A stretch of 64,000 bases of DNA from positions 2,037,803-2,101,802 of the forward strand of contig NC_087380.1 of the NCBI RefSeq assembly GCF_963675165.1, read 5' to 3'. This stretch comes from Halichondria panicea. Its lineage: Eukaryota; Porifera; Demospongiae; Suberitida; Halichondriidae. The position numbers were made by a program, and so were the translations under genes. Of this stretch, positions 56,801 through 64,000 are shown in pieces (position 1 is the first letter of the stretch; every line of letters begins with the position of its first letter). Below the pieces are notes generated by a model. The model was given only the letters and a program-made list of their open reading frames with translations. It had not been told where the DNA came from and did no database searches.

Positions 56801-59800
56801 AGGACACAGACAAGCTCTTCGAGACTGAGTACACGGTGAGCATGTGTGCAGAGTCGAACAATCTTTCTCACTGTTCACATTTGTGGTAACAATATTATTA
56901 CCTAATTCGTCATCTCAGTCCATCAGCAAAGAGCCTCACTCTCCCAACAACGAGTCAAAGCTGCCCCACAACACAACCAAGAACAGATTCGGAAACGTCT
57001 TCCCTTGTGAGTACATAAATTAATGTCAACTTGTGTTTATTCTGTATACAGATGATTTCAACCGTGTTAAGTTGAAGCCTGTGAAGGACATCAGAGGATC
57101 AGACTACATCAATGCCAGCTACGTCAATGTGAGTCAATAAATCATTCAGCATCACTCATTTTTCATATACCGTGTATCTTCTAATTTATCGGACAGCAAA
57201 AAATAATTATTTTGGAAATTGTCCGGGTATAATTGGAACAGATTTTTATAGGCATGCGAAGTGTCCGGAATAATTAGAACAAGCAAGCAGCTGCATGCGA
57301 GCTAGCTAGAACAGAGTACGACTGAAAAAAGTAATAACCGAATAGTTGCACTAGCTATATAAAACTAGCTACTCAAAGCTATCTAACTGCAGCACTCTAA
57401 GTCTTACGGTATACACTGTATTTATATTTGCAGGGCTATATGACCAACACCAAGTACATTGCTGCTCAAGGTAAGCACATCACTCATGCACATTCATAGT
57501 GGATCATTGCCCTAAACTCAGGTCCTTTGCCCAATACGCTGGAAGATTTCTGGAAGATGATTATGGAGAACAAACTGCGAACAATTGTCATGCTCACCAA
57601 ATGTTTTGAGGAGAGGGTGAGCTTACTACACTATTCAACCAAATTCTATTGTCTAGTGGGAGTTCCCTTCTAATCTTGTAGCTACGTACAATTTAAAAAT
57701 ATATTGTCTAGTGGGCTTCTAATCTTGTAGCTACAACATAATTATTGTAATTTTATCCTTGTAGAAAAAGTGTGAGTGCTACTGGCCCCTGAAGGACGAC
57801 CAACCTCTTGAGATGGGCTGTGGTATCGTGGTCTCTCTGACCAGTATGGTGGCCTTCCCCGACTTCACTGTCAGGAGAATGAAAGTCAATCAAGTCAGTT
57901 TGTTTACAGTTTGGAATATACTGTGTACACAAACGCCCACAAATTTTCAAAGTGAAGTGAAGCCTTATAGCTGTTGATAAACGATGAAGCAGCATACAAA
58001 GATAAGTAATTGTGTACACAAACGCCCACGAATTTTAGTGAAGTGAAGCCGTTGATACAAATTATAACATTGTCACAATCATGTACCACTCTTATACACA
58101 ATTCCAAACAACTATTGATACATACTGTAAAAACTCCACCCCCTATAGCCCACCCTTGGCTCGTCCCCTGTGTTTGAGGTGACTCTGTTCCACTACACCT
58201 CCTGGCCAGACCACGGTGTCCCCTCTAGTGGCATGTCCCTCATCTACTTTACTCGTGCTGTTCGTAAGACACACCCCCAGGATGATCCCCGCCCACTCCT
58301 CGTACACTGCAGCGCTGGTGTCGGACGAACTGGAACGTTCATTGTCTTGGATACGATGTTGGATCGTATGGAGCAGGACGGGATGATACATATCTACGAT
58401 TGTGTTACTCATATTCGGAAACAGAGGGTGCTCCTCGTACAAACTCTGGTATGCTAGGAAGTGGTTTATAGTATTGTATGTATAAAGAACAATGAAGTAT
58501 ACGTAATTTTGCATGGATATGTGTGATAAATAAGTTTTGCTATGTTAATGGTTTTCACAACAAAATTCTGCGACCAGCTGTCATTATAATCACCTCCCTC
58601 TCCCCGATGTGTCTTTATCACTTCCTCAGTCCCAGTACATCTTCCTGCATGATGCCCTCAAGGAGCTCATAGTGTGTGGGGAGACAGAGATACCAGCACA
58701 TGTTCTCATGACAACCGTCAACCAGCTCAAAGAACCAGCTGCTACTGATGAGGAGATAGACATGGCTCAGTCTTGGGTAGAGGAGGACACACCCACTGGC
58801 TTCCAGCGACAGTTTGAAGTAGGCTAATCATTTGTTGTTCTTGCCCCAATGTACTTGCCCCAATGTACTTGCCCCATTCTTGAGATCTCACTTTGTGTAT
58901 TACTGCTATGCTATTATTGCTGTGCTCAAGCCTGTGTATTTTATGGCTGTGGAATTAATTATTATTATTGTGGATTCATTTTTGGGGAAGTCAACTTGGA
59001 CTATACTGCACGGTAATGTATATTACTCAGATTTTGAGTGAGTGTTCTGTGCCTGACGGGACAGAAGACTACTACAGCTCTCAGAATGAGGAAAATGAAG
59101 ACAAGAACAGATATTCTCAGATTCTGCCAAGTAAGCTAAAATCAACTCCACATGCACACGGTGTCTTGCAAACATTATGCAGTGTTGTAGTCAAATTTGC
59201 ATTTTATTTTTAGCTTTAAGATTTCATTTTTCATTTTCAGATGAGATGCATCGAGTCAAGCTTCGATTCTCACCTTCTGGTTCTAACTACATCAATGCCA
59301 GCTACATTCATGTGAGGAAGCTAAACAGTACCGCCCACACACTATTTCTTCACTGTTTATGTGCTACTTCTTGTCCAGGGCTACCAATGCACTATGTATT
59401 TCTCTAGCAACTTTTTCTGTGATTTAATACTTTAATTGTGAAGTGTTTTTCTCCCAACAATAATCCACTACTGTCTTGTCAAGGGCTACCAACAGAGGCG
59501 AGCGTACATAGCCACTCAAGGTCCCCTGGAGCACACCACTGGAGACTTGTGGAGGATGGTGGTGGAGAATGAGTGCAGCTGTATCGTCATGCTCTGTACC
59601 CTCAGGGAGGGGGAGGAGGTGTGTTGTATTTATGTATATTTTTGTTTATGCTTTCATTTTTAATTTGCATTTAGAAAGTGAATATTTGCACATAAACAGT
59701 TTTAACAAAACTTTTTATGCAGCAAAAAGTACAGTGTATACACAACCCTAAACCTCCTATAGCTCTTATATTGAACAGTATATGCACTATACTGTATCTT

Positions 59801-61915
59801 CACTTATTTTCTTTCTTCTTCAACAGAAGGTGTGCCATCGCTACTGGCCCAAGTTCCAAGGAGAGGCAGGAACTTATGGTGACTTCACTGTCACTCAGCA
59901 GACATTCGACGCTTACGGTGACTACGTTGTCAGGAAGCTATCTGTTGCCATGGCAGCTTCCGATGAGATCCCTTCCAAAGTGACACAGTTTCACTTCACC
60001 CACTGGACCGAGAAGGACCCCCCACAGAGCCCTGCCGCTATATTGGACGTTGTGCAGGAAGTGAATGCTGTTCAGATGGCCTCAGGCAATAAACCCATTG
60101 TCGTCATGTGCAAGTAAGTGTGTGTATGTGTATGCATGCTTTGATGGTACAGCTATACTTATGCTAAACAAGTATCTCAATGTCTCACTACCCCCCCCCC
60201 CACATACACACACACACACACACACACACAGCATTAAAGTAAACAATGTCTCACTACCCCCCCCTCACATACACACACACACACGCACACACACACACAG
60301 CAACTTATGTAATTAAACAATGTCTCACTACCCCCCCCCCACACATACACACACGCACACACACACACAGCAACTTATGCATTAAAGTAAACAATGTCTC
60401 ACTACCCCTCCCCCCACATACACACACGCACACACACACACAGCAACTTATGCATTAAAGTAAACAATGTCTCACTACCCCCCCACATACACACACGCAC
60501 ACACACACACACACAGAGCAACTTATGCATTAAAGTAAACAATGTCTCACCCCCCCCCCCCACATACACACACACACACGCGCACACACACACACACACA
60601 GCAACTTATGTATTAAATTAAACAATATCTCACTACCCCCCCCCACATACACACACGCACACACACACACACACACAGCAACTTATGCATTAAAGTAAAC
60701 AATGTCTCACTACCCCCCCCCCACATACACACACGCACACACACACACACACACAGCAACTTATGCATTAAAGTAAACAATGTCTCACCCCCCCCAAATA
60801 CACACACACACACGCACACACACACACACAGCAACTTATGTATTAAATTAAACAATGTCTCACTACCCCCCCACATACACACACACACGCACACACACAC
60901 ACACACAGCAACTTATGCATTAAAGTAAACAATATCTCACTACCCCCCCACATACACACACGCACACGCACACACACACACACACAGCAACTTATGCATT
61001 AAAGTAAACAATGTCTCACTACCCCCCCCCCCCCACATACACACACGCACACACACACACACACACACAGCAACTTATGCATTAAAGTAAACAATGTCTC
61101 ACTACCCCCCCCCCACATACACACATGCACACACACACACACACAGCAACTTATGCATAAAGTAAACAATGTCTCACTACCCCCCCCCACATACACACAC
61201 GCACACACACACACACACACACAGCAACTTATGCATTAAAGTAAACAATGTCTCACTACCCCCCCCCCCCACATACACACGCACACACACACACACACAC
61301 AGCAACTTATGCATTAAAGTAAACAATGTCTCACTACCCCCCCCCAATCACACACGCACACGCAGCAACTTATGTATTAAAGTAAACAATGTCTCACTAC
61401 CCCCCCCCCCACACACACATACACACACGCACACGCAGCAACTTATGCATTAAAGTAACTCACTACCCACACTTAATACCTTACTACCTCCCCCTCACAC
61501 ACATGCAGCAATGGGATTGGTCGCACTGGAGTGTTCATCACCCTGCATGCTCAACTGGAGCGACTCAAGATTGAGGGCGTGGTCGATGTGTTCCAGTTCA
61601 TCAAGTTTGCTCGCAAACAGAGGGAGGGACTTGTTAGCAGTCCTGTAAGTCATTAACAATACAAGTCTATTGGTCTACAGTATTCTACTACATTCTATTA
61701 TCCATTCTATGCTGTATAGATCCAATGTTTAACTACTCCGTTTATTTTAAAAGTACCTGTGTGCTTTGTACATTCATTTAGATATTATCTTTCCATATGA
61801 AGTAATCACCGTGCATCCCCCCACTGTGCAGGAGATGTATGCTTTCTGTCACGAGGCACTGGCTGACTATGTGGACAGTTTTGAAACTTATGCCAACTTC
61901 AAAGAACTGGTTTAA
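50264..61915 (+). CDS. Gene F: receptor-type tyrosine phosphatase with Ig/CCP ectodomain
   Basis: Thirty-seven exons, one frame of about 2223 residues. Ectodomain: 50264-50345, 50464-50826, 50884-51063, eleven array exons 51116-53732, 53793-53999, 54197-54403, 54452-54625, 54687-54962, 55017-55325, 55378-55719, 55770-56072. Helix: 56252-56351. Cytoplasm: 56455-56672, 56732-56835, 56919-57006, 57052-57128, 57434-57470, 57522-57616, 57765-57893, 58149-58448, 58630-58818, 59031-59130, 59241-59311, 59484-59618, 59827-60113, 61509-61644, 61832-61915. Order: signal peptide, V-type Ig-like, 15 CCP, 4 Ig, helix, D1, D2. All junction phases agree. It dephosphorylates phosphotyrosine at the membrane (family knowledge); substrates may include the tyrosine tails of the neighbouring receptors (inference). 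Confidence 0.88.
51116..53732 (+). CDS. Gene F CCP array: 11 tandem exon-intron units
   Basis: Exons start at 51116, 51359, 51602, 51845, 52088, 52330, 52573, 52816, 53058, 53301 and 53544, each 189 bases. Unit order after four leading units: D A B C A B terminal, in the nomenclature of gene E. The net difference from E is five units (1214 bases). Individual oddities: KICESD in unit 3 and ESDRMWSG in unit 8. The preceding CCP (50884-51063) is outside the array. Confidence 0.88.
53793..54625 (+). CDS. Gene F exons: three CCP modules after the array
   Basis: Exons 53793-53999, 54197-54403 and 54452-54625. The first two are nearly identical to E; the third differs (DCNTPRPITN, SSCSDGYALFGNAT). 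Then the Ig block follows, as in gene B. Confidence 0.83.
54687..56072 (+). CDS. Gene F exons: four Ig-like modules
   Basis: Exons 54687-54962, 55017-55325, 55378-55719 and 55770-56072, collinear with the B and C blocks. The last (IQCHSD, WTFPNG, GEYCC) ends at HVEPG in phase 1 and does not run on into a membrane-proximal domain. Confidence 0.83.
56252..56672 (+). CDS. Gene F membrane helix and juxtamembrane exons
   Basis: Exon 56252-56351 encodes EPSASG and a hydrophobic stretch of about 27 residues (MVGGIAAAIVILVIALLIIG...). It is unrelated to the VGGVVGG helices of A, B, C and E. Exon 56455-56672 begins RARRSRKHTF, a strong basic stop-transfer, and continues with an acidic/Pro segment before the phosphatase region. 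Confidence 0.8.
56919..58818 (+). CDS. Gene F phosphatase domain D1 (active-looking)
   Basis: Exons 56919 to 58818. Motifs in order: KNRFGNVFPYD (KNRY loop), DYINASYVNG, YIAAQGP, a TSWPDHGVP WPD loop (WPD codons 58203-58211), HCSAGVGRTG (catalytic Cys codon 58308-58310) and the Q-loop QTLSQYIF. All residues needed for phosphotyrosine hydrolysis are present. Exon 58630-58818 also encodes the D1-D2 linker. Confidence 0.88.
59031..61915 (+). CDS. Gene F phosphatase domain D2 (inactive-looking)
   Basis: Exons 59031-59130, 59241-59311, 59484-59618, 59827-60113, 61509-61644 and 61832-61915. KNRYSQILPN and YINASYIH are kept. The WPD loop is HWTEKDPP, the P-loop is MCNNGIGRTG (consensus HCSAGxGRTG; Cys codon 60109-60111), and the Q-loop is VSSPEMY. 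Loss of the WPD Asp and the Q-loop Gln with an altered P-loop fits the regulatory pseudophosphatase D2 of known receptor phosphatases. It ends ETYANFKELV at TAA, close to the usual end of a D2. Confidence 0.83.
59379..59400 (+). repeat. Duplicated acceptor and exon start in a D2 intron
   Basis: CTTGTCCAGGGCTACCAATG resembles the true acceptor region CTTGTCAAGGGCTACCAACA at 59475-59494, about 105 bases downstream. The copy leads into a stop and is probably a cryptic site. Confidence 0.4.
60177..61450. repeat. Minisatellite in the intron before the D2 P-loop exon
   Basis: About 16-17 units of 60-85 bases, each with CAGCAACTTATGCATTAAAG, TAAACAATGTCTCACTAC, a C-run and (CA)n. Each unit contains a pyrimidine/CA tract ending in CAG-CAA, like the real acceptor at 61508 (CAG-CAATGGG), so the intron carries a series of decoy 3' splice sites. 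The His/Thr/Pro frames in this stretch are not genes. Confidence 0.85.
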
Positions 61916-62130
61916 TTAACATTAACTCACAGAAACATTTGATTTTAGATTTACTGCTGCTTTTATAGTTTTAGATTGTAGTACAGACTCAGATTATACC
62001 AATAGCAAAACTGCATGTGAATGTGTTTACCACTGACTTTTATGATACTGAATTATTGCACTCGCTGGGGTGAGAGTGTGTTATTTAACGTGTGTTATTA
62101 CCAATTCTCTCCCCATCCACCATATTGCAG

Positions 62131-62264
62131 GTTTCTCCGCAGTGTGGTTGGCGTAACGATGAGATCAATGCTCGTATTGAGCGTTTTGAGGCAGACTCTA
62201 GTGGAGTGGAGGAGGACGAGGGACTCTACGCCACCTACGCCATGCTACACACCTATCGCAATGA
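62131..62264 (+). other. Candidate extra phosphatase-gene exon beyond the stop
   Basis: After CATATTGCAG an open frame reads VSPQCGWRNDEINARIERFE... to YAMLHTYRN, ending two bases into a codon before GTGAGT. It would continue the F frame if exon 61832 were spliced at CTG|GTTTAA (61909), a poor donor; otherwise the TAA at 61913 ends F first. Possibly an ancestral exon, or used in a minor isoform. Confidence 0.4.
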
Positions 62265-62487
62265 GTGAGTGGGGGAGGAGGGGCTGGGTACAGTGTATAA
62301 TAGTATTTAAGACTTTGGATTGTTAGTAAGAGCTTGCATGAGCAGATATTGCATGTTGTCTTTGCATGATGTACATTGTCTTCTGCAAAAACATTTTATG
62401 TGTGCCTTTACTTGCATAAACGTTCATTGTCTGACCTACTATCCGACTACCAGTGGATATCCCATGGAGCTGAGGAGTGTTGTATGA

Positions 62488-62567
62488 AAAGACCACTCCC
62501 TCTGAGAGAGGACGACCTCGGAGAGTGGGAGGGGCCAGACCAGAAACCACCACCACTACCCCATAGG
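62488..62567 (+). pseudogene. Ser/Thr/Pro-rich exon relic, copy 3
   Basis: Same family as 47689-47787, with one C lost in GACGACCTCGG and a stop upstream. It is followed by the GTACATGTG donor region. In the alternative frame it gives a Pro-rich KPPPLPHR end; which frame was ancestral is unclear. Confidence 0.5.
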
Positions 62568-62761
62568 TACATGTGTGTGAGGTAGTATTGAGAAGGTTGG
62601 TTGTACCATAATTGCCTACATGTAAAACTAAAGCCTACTTTGAGTGTATGCACTTACGTACATGTACAGCAAATTGCTGTAATGGGACATTGCTTTTATG
62701 GGTCCGTACATACTGTTGTGTATGAATGACAGTATGTGATTGCTATGTGTCCCCCTTGCAG

Positions 62762-62849
62762 TCTCAACAGCTGAGCAGCTACAAGGATCTGAGGTGTCAC
62801 CTGACCTGTCGCACTTTTTAGAGTCAACCTTGATGAACCCAAACATCTC
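62762..62849 (+). pseudogene. Short acidic exon, copy 3 (open)
   Basis: After CCTTGCAG: STAEQLQGSEVSPDLSHF..., open to ...NPNIS with a two-base leftover before GTGAGT. That phase fits the SH2-N exon (one base, then RDGSRDML). It is the best-preserved copy of this exon. Confidence 0.5.
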
Positions 62850-63064
62850 GTGAGTCAACCAACATCTCTTGAGTGAACTCCCCGGTTGAGGTTGTTATCT
62901 TGCACCCCCTCACTATACCCATGTGTACACATTTACTTTCAGTTTGGTTTCCCTTCCTTATAGTCTCATTGCTATTCCATACATTTAGCTATGTGCACAA
63001 TGGATATTTGCTTTTCTTCAAAGAGTATAATAGCCTGCATGCATGAGTAGTGTGTGCTTGCTTT

Positions 63065-63260
63065 CAATCTGATAGAGTGCTTTAGTGTTTACTGTGAACA
63101 TTATACTTGTGTTGCCCTGAGGGAAATGTTTGTGCACCTGCGTGACCTTACCATTCAATATAAAAATAGCTTAGGGCTGTGGTAGTTCAAGAACTCTAGC
63201 AAATGGTGCATGTTGCCTTTGCTCCATTAGTCGATCTGTTCACTGTGTACAGTGGGGCTA
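63065..63260. repeat. Conserved spacer block, copy 7
   Basis: CAATATAAAAATAGCTTAGGGCTGTGG and the TCTCAACAAGTGCC tail; closest to the 48660 copy. Confidence 0.6.
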
Positions 63261-63887
63261 TCTCAACAAGTGCCTTCTGCTGGGACTTTAATGAGAGTTT
63301 GTTCAGAGTCAATCCTTTCTTTCTTTACTACTTTGGCTTTGTATGTATGTCTAACAATAATATTTACTCATCCTAGTATATTTGAATTGGTGTATCTTAT
63401 TAGACAAAACATTTTACTTTGATGTATACCACTCAATTCATAGTGTTTGGCCTTCCAAGGTGATCAGCTGTAATTCTACAACCTTAGCTTTCGATTATGA
63501 TTTGCACTGACTATTAGAGGAAGCCATTAGAAGAAGCCACTATACTAACTGGTTTTGAAACTCTGTGTTTATATACTCAACCCACAGATTTCAATAATTA
63601 TCACCCACAAATGCTGAGTGGTTGACAATCTCTTCCGGTCTCTTTTGTACTGTCCCAGAATTGTTTGTTATATCATTCATTTGCTGTCAAAGAAGCTAGC
63701 TGGTATTTATGTAAGGCTATTAGTTGTAGCTCTGCATGGTAACTGCATGCTAATACGTTAGGAACAGTTTCCACTGTCAGAAGAAAGTGCTGTTTCTCAT
63801 CACGGTTTCTATATTCTATATCGCTTTGGCACTGGCTCTGCATGCATGGTTTCTGTAGCCTATACTTTCTTTGGCTCATCTTTGTTA

Positions 63888-63946
63888 TCACTCACTTGTA
63901 AACTCAACAACCAAGGGTAATGTGAAGGAGTCCTCTTGTCACACAT
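63888..63946 (+). pseudogene. SH2 N-half exon relic, copy 6
   Basis: TCACTTGTAAACTCAACAACC, then CCAAGGGTAATGTGAAGGAG and CTTGTCACAC match the other copies, with the FLVR core deleted. The window ends before an SH2-C exon would appear; the rest of this spacer (62850-64000) shows no gene. Confidence 0.5.
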
Positions 63947-64000
63947 GCACACGTGTACATTTTAAGTAACAGGTATAGTCCTTGCTGTGGTTATTTTGTA

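Noticed and set aside
60065-61453. Open frames rich in His, Thr and Pro, and Cys/Val frames on the minus strand
   Set aside because: They are translations of a (CA)n and C-run minisatellite inside an intron of gene F.
62376-62585. Frame reading MSSAKTFYV to a Pro-rich KPPPLPHR end as a real exon
   Set aside because: Other copies of the segment favour a different frame (TTPSERGRPSESGR type); indels prevent a firm choice, so only a relic is claimed.

Overview
The window reads as eukaryotic, intron-rich genomic DNA from an early-branching animal. A demosponge-like metazoan is my best inference, but the organism cannot be proved from the sequence. The reasons are dense GT-AG introns (many only 50-80 bp), one-domain-per-exon modules in phase 1-1 (CCP/sushi, calcium-binding EGF, Ig-like), AT-rich spacers full of small inverted-repeat elements, and receptor-type tyrosine phosphatase exons. 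All convincing coding sequence is on the + strand; minus-strand open frames are shadows.

Six related receptor genes lie head to tail. A (1-5747, 5' end outside the window), B (7565-18296), C (21139-25900) and E (35968-44621) have CCP- and Ig-rich ectodomains, one membrane helix and a short cytoplasmic tail with conserved tyrosine motifs: YxxM/I, then YEEV and YEII ten residues apart. D (27735-30995) is a chimeric, partly broken copy: CCP modules followed by an Eph-receptor-like cysteine-rich module and two FN3 units, then a stop without a membrane helix. F (50264-61915) has nearly the same N-terminal ectodomain as E but ends in a different membrane helix and tandem tyrosine phosphatase domains: D1 has all catalytic motifs, D2 looks catalytically dead. 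I checked exon phases: B, C, E and F join into uninterrupted frames of about 1964, 1262, 1978 and 2223 residues; A and D each contain two broken but phase-symmetric exons.

The spacers are not random. Each carries decayed copies of the same series: a Ser/Thr/Pro-rich exon, a short acidic exon, an SH2 N-terminal half exon (FLVRP motif) and an SH2 C-terminal half exon resembling the N-terminal SH2 of PI3-kinase p85. The series ends in TAG about 190-240 bp before the next signal-peptide exon (about 1.5 kb before it in gene E, where a MITE has inserted between them). A broken phosphatase D2 exon lies downstream of E. The locus therefore looks like repeated tandem duplication of one long ancestral unit (signal peptide, Ig, CCP, Ig, membrane helix, phosphatase, perhaps SH2), followed by loss and tail exchange.

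E and F also share a coding minisatellite: 16 versus 11 units of about 243 bp, each one 189-bp CCP exon plus a 53-54 bp intron, with higher-order repeat structure. Several MITE-like elements are inserted, two with target duplications confirmed against empty sites in sister copies.

Functional reading (inference): E and F look like a paired receptor system in which one ligand-binding face is attached to a tyrosine-motif tail in one gene and to a tyrosine phosphatase in the other. With the tandem array, pseudogenes and domain-number variation, this suggests a fast-evolving innate-immune or allorecognition receptor cluster.
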